This document shows positions 7,339-16,424 of a stretch of 53,441 nucleotides of DNA, piece by piece. This DNA comes from Verrucomicrobiales bacterium (GTDB lineage: Bacteria > Verrucomicrobiota > Verrucomicrobiia > Verrucomicrobiales > SLCJ01). Each line of letters begins with the position of its first letter. Positions within the stretch are counted from its first letter, which is position 1. The notes under the pieces are model-generated. The model saw only the letters and a list, made by a program, of their open reading frames with translations, was not told where the DNA came from and did not search any database. The DNA is taken from NCBI GenBank assembly GCA_024636835.1, contig JAGXGH010000096.1, forward strand, positions 1-53,441. Reading direction: 5' to 3'. The position numbers and the translations under genes are program-made.

Positions 7339-10059
7339 CCTCTCATGAAATGCTTTCAGAAGATTGTCTCTGTGAGCTTTATATCCATTATATGCACCAT
7401 CGACCTGACCCAACTCATCTTTGAGATCTAGCAGGAATGCTTCGGCGGTCTCTTCGTGGCGCCACCCATCCTTAAGATACCAGCGCAATAGCAGGGTTAC
7501 GGCTTCTTGGATATTAAATGGAGACTCCGCAAAATACATCGCAAGCTCCAATCCAATAGTATCAGGCTGACTATTGTGATCAGGATTTAATCTATTGTCG
7601 TCGTATTCCTTAACATCGGTAGAAGAATGCTGCTGCCTGCGCAAGAAATGATCATTTATCCGGTGTGGTAGAAGGTAGACTACGAACGGCGACTTATTGG
7701 GACTTGGATTGAGAAAGGACAGGCGGCAGCAATCTATGGCCGCTGCGGCAATACCTAAGGTATCCATGAAGATCTCCAGGCGAGATCTATCGACATGTTC
7801 GGGCGGGTCGCTTGTCTCACGGTTTGCGTATAAATACGCTTTGCACTTGGTCATTAAATCCTGGCACCAATCATAGAGGGTCGCTTCTCCACCGTCATGC
7901 AAAAGAATAGCCTTTAATATAGACTCTGTGGACAGCAAATCCAAACAGCGAGTCGCCTTCTCCTGACTTGATCCCTCCTCTAGTAGGGCAATCAACTCGA
8001 AATCACTGCAATAGTCAAAATGGCTTTCGAGCTCTTTGTGCAAACGCCTAGTTTCAATGATCTTGTTCCGAAGCCAGCTGGAATGAGTGCTATCGCTATT
8101 GGGGCTCAGCTCGTCACAAAAGTCGAAGAAGCTATACAAATTCACCTCGATTGAATTTTGGGTGACAGCTGAGGAGAATAGTTTTGGGTAAACATCGCTG
8201 GAGTGCTTGCTGCCAATGACAACCCGCATGTGAGCATCATCAATGACATGAGCACTACGGTTTCTGCCCTCACATGAAGCATCTGAATGAGACGCTCTGT
8301 AAATTGCCTCGTATGTATCTATCGGATCCAGTGGTGCCAACCAAACAAGCCGGAATCGTTGGGCAATCCAGCCATGAAGCCGCTCTGGCACAAAAAGAAT
8401 GTCCTGAGCCACCCGTCTCATAAACATGGCAAAGCTGTTATAAACTGTCAGCGGACGAAAACGTGAGCTGGCGGAGATCTCCAACTTATTAATTTGATCC
8501 TGATTCGAGTTTAATGATCTGCGAACATCGCGGTAGACTTTTTCCGCTGATTCTTCTGGTTTTTTTGTGTTGCCAGCGCCAGCGAGTTTGTCCTTTTGAA
8601 CTTTGCCAATTGGTAGGACCTTTGCTCCCGTAACAAAAGCCGCTCTGCGGCCATCTTCAAGCGAAGGGTTATCCCGCTCGGCTTGATTAATGATCAAGCT
8701 GAGCAGGCCTAAACCCTTCGATCTCCTCCGAATTGTGGGAAGCGAGTAAGGATTGAACCCAACGCCTGCGAGTTCCTCAATCTGCTGATCCAATTCATGA
8801 ATCGTGTTCTGGTAAGTGCTGCCCTTGGAGAGCGGACCGCGCGCGGTTCTCAGTGGAGGCCGCGCTAAGCTGGAGTATAACAGGCTTCGAATTTCCTGCT
8901 TGATCGACGTTTCAAGATCCTCGTCATCGGGATTAACTTGATAGAGTCTGATTAGACGATCCAGCACAGCTGAGCGTGTAGTGGTTGTCGCGGTGGGAGT
9001 ATAGGCAATCACCAAATTATCGAGTTTATGCAGCAGCCCTCGAAGCAAGCCGATAACTCCAGCGGGAAATCTGTATAAGAATATTTTTGTCTGCGCAGTT
9101 GCTTCCTCATTGCTCGTCATCGGGTTGCCCCGTATGCCATGTTTGCTGTATTCAATGGCAAGCAAGCCCTTGTCTATGGCATGATTGGTGCAAAAGAAAC
9201 GCTGACGCGATTCCTTCAGAAAATCGCTATCATTGAATGCCAAGTAAGTTTCTCTTAGAAGACTCAAACTCGGCAACTGAAAGAACCGAATGCCCTGACT
9301 ATCAAGATGTCGAAGTTGCCTTACGCTGTGTTTGTCGATGTTTGCATTGGGAGCAAGGCGGCAATGTAGTAATTTCCAGTTAGGCGGTCGCCAACCAAAC
9401 TCAATCATACGTCCTGTTCCAATATTGGCCAACAGGGACGACCTAGAAGGATGATTCTTTAGTGTTACGCGTCCAACCGCCCCAGGGGCTGTGTTGCTCA
9501 TGGGCTCAATCATCTTACTGAATGTCCGGATGCTCGGAAACCATCCCGGACCGAAGTAGTATCGAATCGGCCCAAATACCGTGGCACACAGTTCATCAAA
9601 GTTCTCAAAGTGTTTGGTGGAAGAGTTTGGCGATTGCGGCGCAGTTTTCGCTGTATCTGTATGCCACGTTAACAAGACCATTCGATCCGCAGGGTCTCGT
9701 GAGAATCCTGCGATTTGAATATCAACTGCGAGATCGTCTTGAGTGCAGGAAGACGATAACCGATCATTTATGCTTGTTAGCGTCCCTAGGACCTTGGTTG
9801 CGCGTTCTGAATATAACCTTTTCCACGAACCGCTCTGTGGCCTGCAACGCCTTGAGATTGCTAGATTCAGTAGTTGCTCGTGGGAACAGGATACAACTAT
9901 CCAAGCAACTTTGCCCTCACCATAGAGTGAGACACCTGCCGCGATGAGATCTATCCACGGGATATTCTCATCCAATGGTTCCTCCTCAATTTTCTGCATT
10001 GAGTTTGATCCTGTGTCTTCGACAAAACCATCTCTGGGTGGGCGATGCTTCCTAGGCAT
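7321..10059 (-). CDS. large island protein of unknown function (912 aa)
   Basis: A 912-aa reading frame with no recognised family, signal peptide or membrane segment, so probably cytoplasmic. The first 60 residues are acidic and Trp-containing (ENIPWIDLIAAGVSLYGEGK). The middle has a Lys/Arg-rich stretch and a Gln/Asn-containing helix around 530. The C-terminal third is rich in Asp/Glu and Leu helices (EAVTLLLRWYLKDGW). No Walker A, nuclease or protease motif stands out. It is transcribed alone, divergently from the mobilisation genes, with a 28-bp palindrome in the shared intergenic region. It is cargo of the island; defence or regulatory roles are possible but unsupported. Confidence 0.75.
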   Translation of the reverse strand: MPRKHRPPRDGFVEDTGSNSMQKIEEEPLDENIPWIDLIAAGVSLYGEGKVAWIVVSCSHEQLLNLAISRRCRPQSGSWKRLYSERATKVLGTLTSINDRLSSSCTQDDLAVDIQIAGFSRDPADRMVLLTWHTDTAKTAPQSPNSSTKHFENFDELCATVFGPIRYYFGPGWFPSIRTFSKMIEPMSNTAPGAVGRVTLKNHPSRSSLLANIGTGRMIEFGWRPPNWKLLHCRLAPNANIDKHSVRQLRHLDSQGIRFFQLPSLSLLRETYLAFNDSDFLKESRQRFFCTNHAIDKGLLAIEYSKHGIRGNPMTSNEEATAQTKIFLYRFPAGVIGLLRGLLHKLDNLVIAYTPTATTTTRSAVLDRLIRLYQVNPDDEDLETSIKQEIRSLLYSSLARPPLRTARGPLSKGSTYQNTIHELDQQIEELAGVGFNPYSLPTIRRRSKGLGLLSLIINQAERDNPSLEDGRRAAFVTGAKVLPIGKVQKDKLAGAGNTKKPEESAEKVYRDVRRSLNSNQDQINKLEISASSRFRPLTVYNSFAMFMRRVAQDILFVPERLHGWIAQRFRLVWLAPLDPIDTYEAIYRASHSDASCEGRNRSAHVIDDAHMRVVIGSKHSSDVYPKLFSSAVTQNSIEVNLYSFFDFCDELSPNSDSTHSSWLRNKIIETRRLHKELESHFDYCSDFELIALLEEGSSQEKATRCLDLLSTESILKAILLHDGGEATLYDWCQDLMTKCKAYLYANRETSDPPEHVDRSRLEIFMDTLGIAAAAIDCCRLSFLNPSPNKSPFVVYLLPHRINDHFLRRQQHSSTDVKEYDDNRLNPDHNSQPDTIGLELAMYFAESPFNIQEAVTLLLRWYLKDGWRHEETAEAFLLDLKDELGQVDGAYNGYKAHRDNLLKAFHERLESMR

Positions 10060-10093
10060 TTGAGCATCTAATATCAGATGCAGAGATCGAATT

Positions 10094-10121
10094 CAAGAAG
10101 TCTCACTTGTGAGACTTCTTG
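10094..10121. promoter_or_regulatory. perfect 13-bp inverted repeat (operator, oriT hairpin or terminator)
   Basis: CAAGAAGTCTCAC, then TT, then its exact reverse complement. It lies 35 bp before the start of the 912-aa gene and 107 bp before the mobilisation operon. The left and right sides carry no long T-tract, so a dimeric-regulator operator or an oriT-type hairpin next to the relaxase operon is more likely than a terminator. Confidence 0.6.
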
Positions 10122-10181
10122 TGGGGTTCGTACGAACTGTTTGTTGGGTGGGGGTTGAAGTACAGATTTTGTCACTCACCT

Positions 10182-10227
10182 GGAGGGGGGACATTTTGCG
10201 CACAGTTGCTCGATTCGACTTTGGTGT
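10182..10227 (+). promoter_or_regulatory. island regulatory element, copy B (upstream of mobilisation genes)
   Basis: Matches copies A and C across GAGGGG, ATTTTGCGCACA, GCTCGATTC and CTTTGGTGT, and runs directly into the ATG at 10228. If transcription starts inside the element, the mRNA would have almost no leader. Confidence 0.6.
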
Positions 10228-10485
10228 ATGAAAACTACATCACACACCATCGAAATCGACGCCCTAGCGGCGTTCAAAACCATTGGGCTGGATCTTCGAA
10301 TCAACCCATTCGCTGAGCAATGCGTGGAAGTGCTGCATGAGCACCTCAACGAGTGCATCACGCCCAAGCTGCTTGCCAACGTGCTTGCCGAGGCAGCCGG
10401 AGCTAAAAAGAAACGTCGCCGCAAGAGCAAACAGACGGGTCTGAGCGCAGAAATCCATGCTGGAGGGCAAGCCGATGTCCGCTAA
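10228..10485 (+). CDS. small hypothetical protein, first gene of mobilisation module
   Basis: 85 aa, unrecognised. The N-terminal half (TIEIDALAAFKTIGLDLRIN, then FAEQCVEVLHEHLNE) looks like a short helical domain and the C-terminal half is strongly basic (GAKKKRRRKSKQTG), suggesting nucleic-acid contact. The start is the ATG immediately behind regulatory element B. It overlaps the next gene by 11 bp, so the two are translationally coupled. A relaxosome accessory or autoregulator is a reasonable guess from position only. Confidence 0.6.
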   Translation: MKTTSHTIEIDALAAFKTIGLDLRINPFAEQCVEVLHEHLNECITPKLLANVLAEAAGAKKKRRRKSKQTGLSAEIHAGGQADVR

Positions 10486-10846
10486 AAAGAAAAAAGCACA
10501 AAAAATGCCTCCTCTGCGGAGCAAGGATGGCATAAAGCGCGACGAGTTTATTCAGTTTCGGGTCTCAAGTGCCGAAAAAAAGTATGCTACAGAGACATTC
10601 AGAAGGCGGCTCGGGCATGCGCTCAGGGCATTCTTGCTTGGTCATCCCGTGCCAGAACCGAGCCACATGGAGGATGATGATAAGTGCCAGCTGATACATG
10701 CTCTACATGCACAATACATGGTCAACGAGCGCGTGTTCACTTGCATTGAGCTCGGGGATATTGACGGCGCCAAACAGTTGCGCTCAGAACAAAACCAAAC
10801 CTTCAAACACCTCTTTAAGTTATGTTACTCAAATTTTTCAAAATGA
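10475..10846 (+). CDS. MobC/RHH-like mobilisation accessory protein
   Basis: 123 aa from ATG 10475, chosen because GGAGG lies 8 nt upstream; an ATG at 10457 lacks such a site. The basic N-terminus is followed by a strand-helix pattern (DEFIQFRVSSAEKKYATETF) typical of ribbon-helix-helix and MobC-type relaxosome proteins. A more acidic helical C-terminus contains ELGDIDGAKQL. It overlaps the relaxase start as ATGA. The likely role is oriT binding and relaxase recruitment; this is a family-level guess from pattern and neighbourhood. Confidence 0.6.
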   Translation: MSAKKKKAQKMPPLRSKDGIKRDEFIQFRVSSAEKKYATETFRRRLGHALRAFLLGHPVPEPSHMEDDDKCQLIHALHAQYMVNERVFTCIELGDIDGAKQLRSEQNQTFKHLFKLCYSNFSK

Positions 10847-12138
10847 AAACGGGCGCGGATGAAGAGCCTGGAAGCATTCGATATTGCCTAAACAACCCCA
10901 CGGCAAAAGTGGTCAGGGGCGATCCAGATTATGTGCAATGGGTCATTGACCATTCTCCCGTCGGTTTGCGGCAAAGATTTACCTCGGGTGTCATCAGTAA
11001 CCTTACGAAACTGCACCCGGTGGTTAAGGCCAACATGCTTGATAGTTTACAGACTCTCATGCTTGGCGGTCGCCATGAGTCCAGCATGCCTCTCTGCATG
11101 ATTGATCACGAGGATAAGGGAAAGTATGAAACCCACTTCGTTGCTCCCCTTTACGACCTGATGTTTGGCAAGCTGGTACACCCCTATATTGACCGGATTG
11201 ATCGGAACCGTTTCGCCGCATGGGTCGAATGGTTTGCTCTGAGGCACAACTTGGAGCACTCAAATGATAAACTTCGAGAGCGACCCGCTTTCCACCAAAT
11301 GCGTTTACCCAAGAAGGACGTAGAATTCTTGAGAAGAATCTGGAATATGGTACACAAATGGACCGATTACGGCTCTGTTACATGCCGTGAGGAGTTGGAG
11401 AAAAAGTTCGCCGAAACGCCTTATCACGTGCGCTTCTTAACGAAGGCAAACAAACCACTCCAGCAGCCCGTTATTTTAGGTCCCAACGGCAATCCGCTTC
11501 GCCTTACAAATAGCATCTATTACCGCCCTGATTACAGCCCAGCAGGGCCAAGGACTCTCGACCGTTCCGATAAAACGGCTGTCAAAAAACGACTCGATGA
11601 GCTCCAGAGGATAGTCAAGGAGGCCATGCAATTCCGAGCTTATCACCTGCTCGGCCGACTGTTTGGTAGAAAAGAGCAAGAGAAGGTTAAGAAAGGCAAA
11701 GCACGATCACGTCTTACCAAGTTGATCGCCGAAAAACGAGAGCGAGACATTGCCCTTGACGGTAATTGGAAAGAGTTTTCGTTGGAACAGCTTTTTCAGT
11801 TACCCAGTATCATAGAGCATGGTATTGACCTGCCGAAATACACGCCTGTTGAACTGAAACTTGAACCTAAGGTGAATTTAATTGAGCCGTCAATGGCTGC
11901 GGAGACGTCACCCACTAGCAAGGCACCCCAGGTTACTCCATCACCTGAAGAGGACCAACCCTCGCCCCCATTGGTTGGTGCCCCGCCGCAGCCCTTTCGG
12001 CCTGCGGCACAGGACGAGAATATGGTTGTGTCTACCAGCAAAGGTAAGGCATTGGCTATCACCGATCTGCCACCAATCATCGCCAAGAAGAAGCCTCGTA
12101 AGCGCAAGCAACAAGAACTGGAAGACCCGCAGCTTTAA
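10843..12138 (+). CDS. relaxase / mobilisation nuclease
   Basis: 432 aa from the ATGA overlap at 10843; an ATG at 10822 would add seven residues. An N-terminal motif-I-like Tyr (SIRYCLNNP) is followed by a sequence resembling RYTSGVLSF of MobA-type relaxases (QRFTSGVISN). The metal-binding motif HEDKGKYETHF is at about residues 89-99, the His-rich box of this superfamily, followed by HPYIDRIDR. The C-terminal 120 residues are Pro/Ser-rich and end in a basic cluster (KKKPRKRKQQ). It would nick oriT and make the island mobilisable. No coupling protein or type IV secretion genes are in the window, so transfer would need a helper element. Confidence 0.7.
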   Translation: MKTGADEEPGSIRYCLNNPTAKVVRGDPDYVQWVIDHSPVGLRQRFTSGVISNLTKLHPVVKANMLDSLQTLMLGGRHESSMPLCMIDHEDKGKYETHFVAPLYDLMFGKLVHPYIDRIDRNRFAAWVEWFALRHNLEHSNDKLRERPAFHQMRLPKKDVEFLRRIWNMVHKWTDYGSVTCREELEKKFAETPYHVRFLTKANKPLQQPVILGPNGNPLRLTNSIYYRPDYSPAGPRTLDRSDKTAVKKRLDELQRIVKEAMQFRAYHLLGRLFGRKEQEKVKKGKARSRLTKLIAEKRERDIALDGNWKEFSLEQLFQLPSIIEHGIDLPKYTPVELKLEPKVNLIEPSMAAETSPTSKAPQVTPSPEEDQPSPPLVGAPPQPFRPAAQDENMVVSTSKGKALAITDLPPIIAKKKPRKRKQQELEDPQL

Positions 12139-12220
12139 AGGCCTGTTGTCTGGCTCGTGTCACCAGTCGCCAGGTTAGCAGTGTGTGACACAGCGTTTGA
12201 GACCGAAGAGTGAAGATCCT

Positions 12221-12249
12221 GCCAGCCGTTCCGTTTCCGGACGGCTGGC
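12221..12249 (+). other. hairpin upstream of ClpX-like gene
   Basis: GCCAGCCGT and ACGGCTGGC form a 9-bp perfect stem with an 11-nt loop, 22 nt before the ClpX-like start. There is no T-tract, so a regulatory leader or a weak terminator of the mobilisation operon are both possible. Confidence 0.4.
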
Positions 12250-12270
12250 GGGAATCAATGGATCAGATAT

Positions 12271-13473
12271 ATGACTGATCCTAAACACCAATCAACCCCA
12301 TCCCCGTCGCATGCCAGCCAACCATCCGACTCGGGTAAGATAGCTAATAAAACTACGTGCAAACCGGATCTTTTACCGACTCCGCAACAGATCGTGGAGC
12401 ATTTGGACCGACACATTATCGGACACCGGAGTGCCAAAGAAATGCTCGCGACGGCGTGCTATGATCATCTTGTGACTTGCGCCATGGCTGACATGACCGG
12501 TGACGATGTCTGGCCGGACAACCATGTCATTCTAGCTGGAAAAAGCGGTACAGGGAAGTCCGCCATGCTCAAGGTTTTAGGCCGCTACCTAGGTATTCCA
12601 GTTGTGGAAATCGACTGTAGTAATCTATCGCCCGCCGGCTACCGAGGGATCAACCTGACGCATGTTTACAACGATTTAGAGGAGAGACTGGTGGAGTCTG
12701 GGCTCACAAGACCAGCGGTTCTGATATGGGAAGAAATCGACAAACTCAGAAGTACCGTCGATGAGGCTGGGCGGTACCGAGAGATGATCCAGGTTGACTC
12801 GCTGCGGTTTCTTGATGGGGCACTTTGTGGCTCCGATGGAACTTTGGATCCAACGCGTATTTTGTGCATTGGTTGTGGCGCTTTTGGAGGGATTGACCAG
12901 ATCCGGAATCCGGATTTGGTCTCTAGGATCGGATTCAATAGCGCTCGAAATCCGAGCCACGGCTCAGGCCAATACACTCCACCAAGCCTCGACCCCGAGC
13001 ACCTCGTGAAATTCGGGTTGATCACGGAATTTGTAGGCAGGTTTTCCCGATTTGCACTGCTTGATCCGATCGATCACACAGTCATGCGGCGAATTATTAC
13101 TGAGTCTGAATCCAGTGTTTACAGACGCAAGGTGGAGCAATTCCGGCTGCACGGAGTGCGCCTATCCTTCGACGAAGGAGCACTGAACGCAGTTGCTGAT
13201 CTGACCATGAAGCACCCTGTTGGTGCTCGTGGATTACGGTTGATTCTCAGCAGGGCTCTTGCCCCTTGGGAATTTCAATTACCGCATCTTGCCGAACAGG
13301 GAGTGACTGAAATTATCTTCAATGAAGCTGCGGTTCTAGGTCTCAAGGAGCCGGAGATTGTCCGTGCCAGCTCAGAGGAAGGGAATAGCATCCCACTTCT
13401 CGAAGCACGACGCAAAGCAGCAAGTAAAAGCCCTTCGCAACGCGACGAGGGTGACGACCTTTGCCTATTTTGA
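12271..13473 (+). CDS. ClpX-like AAA+ ATPase without zinc finger
   Basis: 400 aa. Walker A GKSGTGKS at about 90-97, Walker B LIWEEIDK at about 151-158, and the sensor-2 box GARGLR at about 319 are all of the ClpX/HslU type. The opening PTPQQIVEHLDRHIIGHRSA matches the ClpX core entry. The N-terminal ClpX zinc-binding domain is missing, and no IGF loop for ClpP docking is evident. Walker B carries EE instead of DE. It is therefore likely an unfoldase or remodeller without a protease partner, perhaps acting on relaxosome or recombination complexes. It follows the relaxase gene and precedes a possible ssDNA-binding protein. Confidence 0.75.
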   Translation: MTDPKHQSTPSPSHASQPSDSGKIANKTTCKPDLLPTPQQIVEHLDRHIIGHRSAKEMLATACYDHLVTCAMADMTGDDVWPDNHVILAGKSGTGKSAMLKVLGRYLGIPVVEIDCSNLSPAGYRGINLTHVYNDLEERLVESGLTRPAVLIWEEIDKLRSTVDEAGRYREMIQVDSLRFLDGALCGSDGTLDPTRILCIGCGAFGGIDQIRNPDLVSRIGFNSARNPSHGSGQYTPPSLDPEHLVKFGLITEFVGRFSRFALLDPIDHTVMRRIITESESSVYRRKVEQFRLHGVRLSFDEGALNAVADLTMKHPVGARGLRLILSRALAPWEFQLPHLAEQGVTEIIFNEAAVLGLKEPEIVRASSEEGNSIPLLEARRKAASKSPSQRDEGDDLCLF

Positions 13474-13475
13474 AC

Positions 13476-13496
13476 GGTCGGCTCTCCGGCCTTTTT
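13476..13496 (+). terminator. rho-independent terminator after ClpX-like gene
   Basis: GGTCGG-CTCT-CCGGCC stem (one G-U pair) followed by five T, beginning 3 nt after the stop codon. Confidence 0.65.
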
Positions 13497-13635
13497 ACTA
13501 CCCCACAATCTCCGCTTTCGCGGCGATCGGATGTGAGCGGAATGAGCATTTTGATGCTGATGAGGTGATCTTGGGATGATGTGTCCCTTGGTTCGTTTCG
13601 CGGCACACACAGAAACCAAACAAACAAAACAAAAC

Positions 13636-14433
13636 ATGAAAAAAACCATAGAATTCGCCAGTCCCAGTGATCTGGCTCACACAACAAGCAGTCCTTGGAG
13701 CAGTCCTACCAAAGCGACCTACCTAAACATGGCATTGAAGCCTGAATACCGTGATCGAATCCACCGCTTCCCGGAGGGTGAAACCAGAGTCCGCGTCGTG
13801 CCACCCATATCCGGTAGCACCCGGGATTGGCTTCTGGGATGCCAGGTACTAAAATACACCGGCGGCCAGCACCTACATGCACGAAGCCTGAAGCCTAACG
13901 GTTCCAGTGTGTACGATATTGCCTACCGGTGGTGCCTCAAGAACCAGCCCGATTCCCTATACTCGAAGCGCCATCCAGACGGATACAGGCTACTCACCGA
14001 CCCTCTTAGCATCTGCTGCATGCTCGTGGAATCACCGGACAGCGACGCCGTGACAGTTCGATGGCTTGTCGCGGGAGCGTATGACGGCAGTCGTGGTGGT
14101 GTCCCAGGGCTCGGCCATATCTTCTGGCAGGCATTTCAGGATAAGGATGAGCACGGTAAATTAATTGCAGACCCTGCGGATCCCGAGGGCTGTCCGCAAT
14201 TGACCGTCAACCGTGTCCAGCCCAAGGGCACTAGGTATCCGAGTTATTCTCTGCGTGTCGGTCGTTCTCCTTCACCTATCGAGGACTGGCTTGCGCGTAT
14301 GGAGTCGTCGGAGATGGAGCAGTTGCGTCCGCTTGAAGACGTGGTGCACGTGCCGACTCCCGAAGAGGAGTGGAAATTGCTTGAAAATGTGCTGCCACCA
14401 GAACTGATCTCGCAGATCCGCGCTGACAGTTGA
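13636..14433 (+). CDS. hypothetical protein, possible gp32-like ssDNA-binding protein
   Basis: 265 aa from ATG 13636, which follows an A-rich leader; the frame is open upstream to 13576. The N-terminal segment FPEGETRVRVVPPISG resembles the entry to the OB fold of T4 gp32-like proteins. His and Cys residues around 80-128 (HLHARSL, YRWCLKN, SICCMLV) could bind zinc, although their spacing differs from T4 gp32. A later segment with GHIFWQAFQDKDEHGKLI and a Tyr-rich strand fit the second half, and the C-terminus is acidic (PTPEEEWKLLENV), as in many SSBs. It has its own promoter interval and terminator. The family call is tentative. Confidence 0.5.
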   Translation: MKKTIEFASPSDLAHTTSSPWSSPTKATYLNMALKPEYRDRIHRFPEGETRVRVVPPISGSTRDWLLGCQVLKYTGGQHLHARSLKPNGSSVYDIAYRWCLKNQPDSLYSKRHPDGYRLLTDPLSICCMLVESPDSDAVTVRWLVAGAYDGSRGGVPGLGHIFWQAFQDKDEHGKLIADPADPEGCPQLTVNRVQPKGTRYPSYSLRVGRSPSPIEDWLARMESSEMEQLRPLEDVVHVPTPEEEWKLLENVLPPELISQIRADS

Positions 14434-14451
14434 GCAAGGGAAAATAGAAAA

Positions 14452-14487
14452 AGGGTCGGGCCATGGTTGGCCCGACCCTGATTTTTT
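14452..14487 (+). terminator. strong rho-independent terminator
   Basis: AGGGTCGGGCC / GGCCCGACCCT, a perfect 11-bp stem with 6-nt loop, then GATTTTTT. It isolates the mobilisation module from the restriction operon. Confidence 0.9.
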
Positions 14488-14674
14488 GTGTTCTCCGGTT
14501 TCCTCAGAAAAATAGGTGATGTTAGGAGGTCAGGGGAAGGTGACTGATTTCGTGCGGAGGCTGGCCGATTCTTCTTACGTTTTTTCGGTTTACGCCTACC
14601 AGTTAGTGATCTTCCCAATCCAAGCCTTTCTGCTTTACACGGGTTTTCTGATAGATAGCCTCACTACAAAAGAT

Positions 14675-16333
14675 ATGCCGAACCCGCCAATAGCAGCCCA
14701 AAAGGGCAAACGCTCCGCCAGGAAAGCGGCACCGAAGAAAGACAAATCCCTCGAATCCTGGATATGGGACGCCGCCTGCTCCATCCGCGGAGCCAAGGAC
14801 GCTCCGAAATACAAGGACTACATCCTTCCCCTCGTTTTCACCAAGCGCCTTTGCGACGTCTTCGACGATGAGATCAACCGTATTGCCGCCGAGGTTGGCT
14901 CTCGTAAGAAGGCTTTCTCTCTCGCCAAGATGGACTGGCAGAAGGCCAAACCGGGCAAGGATGGCAAGAAACAGGCGATGGTGCGTTTCTTTATCCCCCT
15001 CGAACCGGCCAACCCGGATGACTCGGTCTGGTCCGTGATCAGAAAACTCTCCGACAAGATCGGCGAAGGCGTCACCACCCACATGCGAGCCATCGCCCGG
15101 GAAAACCCGCTCCTGCAGGGCATCATCGACCGCGTCGATTTCAACGCCACCACCCACGGCCAGCGCGACCTCGACGACGATCGCTTATCCAATCTCATTG
15201 AGGCCGTCAGCACCAAGCGCCTCGGTCTCGACGACGTCGAGGCCGATATCATCGGCAAGAGCTACGAATACCTCATCCGCAAGTTCGCCGAGGGCGGCGG
15301 CCAGAGCGCCGGCGAGTTCTACACCCCGCCCGAGGTGGGCACCATCATGTCCCGCGTCCTCCAGCCCGAGCCAGGCATGGAGATCTACGACCCCACCTGC
15401 GGCTCCGGCGGCCTCCTCGTGAAATGCGAGATCGCCATGGAGGAAAGCGCCAAGGGCAAAAAGGGCACCGATAAGAACCCAACGAAGTTGGCGCCGCTGA
15501 AACTCTTTGGCCAGGAGTTCACCCCCGAGACCTGGGCCATGGCCAACATGAACATGATCATCCACGACATGGAGGGCCAGATCGAGATCGGCGACACTTT
15601 TAAGAACCCCAAGTTCCGCAGCAAGGCCGGGAAACTCCGCACCTTCGACCGCGTCGTTGCCAATCCCATGTGGAACCAGGACTGGTTCACTGAGGGCGAC
15701 TACGACAACGACGAACTCGACCGCTTCCTCGCCGGGGCCGGCTTCCCCGGTAAATCGTCCGCCGACTGGGGCTGGGTCCAGCACATGCACGCCAGCCTCA
15801 ATGACAAAGGCCGCGCCGCCGTCGTCCTCGACACCGGCGCCGCCTCCCGCGGATCGGGAAATGCCGGCACCAACAAGGAAAAGACCGTCCGCCAGTGGTT
15901 CGTCGACCACGACCTCATCGAGAGCGTCCTCTACCTGCCCGAAAACCTCTTCTACAACACCACCGCCCCGGGGATTGTATTGTTTCTCAATCGGGCGAAG
16001 CCCAAATCGCGTCAAGGCGCAGCCTTGCTCGTCAACGCCAGCCAGGTTTTCGAAAAGGGCGACCCCAAGAACTTCATCCCCAACGCAGGCATCCAGCGCA
16101 TTGCCGACACCCTCATCGGGTGGAAGGAGGAGGAAAAACTCAGCCGCATCGTCGATCACGCGGAGCTGAAGAAAAACGACTACAACATCTCCCCCAGCCG
16201 CTACATCCACACCAGCGACGCCGAAACCTACCGACCCATCGCGGAGATCGTCGAGGAATTGAAGGTCATCGAAGCCGAAGCGCGGGAGACGGACAAGGCT
16301 CTCGATAAAATCCTCAAGCAACTCGGCATATGA
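14675..16333 (+). CDS. hsdM: type I restriction-modification methyltransferase subunit HsdM
   Basis: 552 aa from ATG 14675. The frame is open to 14516, but that upstream part is hydrophobic and unlike HsdM, so MPNPPIAAQKG is the preferred start. The HsdM N-terminal helical domain (ESWIWDAACSIRGAKDAPKY) is followed by the N6-adenine methyltransferase domain. Motif I is DPTCGSGG at about 239-246, preceded by GEFYTPPEV. Motif IV is NPMW at about 330, the variant found in one HsdM branch instead of NPPF. It methylates the site recognised by HsdS using SAM. It is the first gene of a long operon; a hairpin separates it from the next gene. Confidence 0.95.
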   Translation: MPNPPIAAQKGKRSARKAAPKKDKSLESWIWDAACSIRGAKDAPKYKDYILPLVFTKRLCDVFDDEINRIAAEVGSRKKAFSLAKMDWQKAKPGKDGKKQAMVRFFIPLEPANPDDSVWSVIRKLSDKIGEGVTTHMRAIARENPLLQGIIDRVDFNATTHGQRDLDDDRLSNLIEAVSTKRLGLDDVEADIIGKSYEYLIRKFAEGGGQSAGEFYTPPEVGTIMSRVLQPEPGMEIYDPTCGSGGLLVKCEIAMEESAKGKKGTDKNPTKLAPLKLFGQEFTPETWAMANMNMIIHDMEGQIEIGDTFKNPKFRSKAGKLRTFDRVVANPMWNQDWFTEGDYDNDELDRFLAGAGFPGKSSADWGWVQHMHASLNDKGRAAVVLDTGAASRGSGNAGTNKEKTVRQWFVDHDLIESVLYLPENLFYNTTAPGIVLFLNRAKPKSRQGAALLVNASQVFEKGDPKNFIPNAGIQRIADTLIGWKEEEKLSRIVDHAELKKNDYNISPSRYIHTSDAETYRPIAEIVEELKVIEAEARETDKALDKILKQLGI

Positions 16334-16363
16334 GAACACCGCACGACGATCAGCCTGAGAATT

Positions 16364-16390
16364 CAGTTGTTCGAAGATTTCGAACAACTG
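16364..16390 (+). other. 12-bp perfect inverted repeat between hsdM and KilA-N gene
   Basis: CAGTTGTTCGAA-GAT-TTCGAACAACTG, in the 91-bp gap after hsdM, followed by only CCTTTCG. It could be an intra-operon attenuator or processing site that lowers expression of the genes after hsdM, or a palindromic operator. Confidence 0.55.
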
Positions 16391-16424
16391 CCTTTCGTCC
16401 AGGCCAAGGGAAAGGAGGCTTGGG

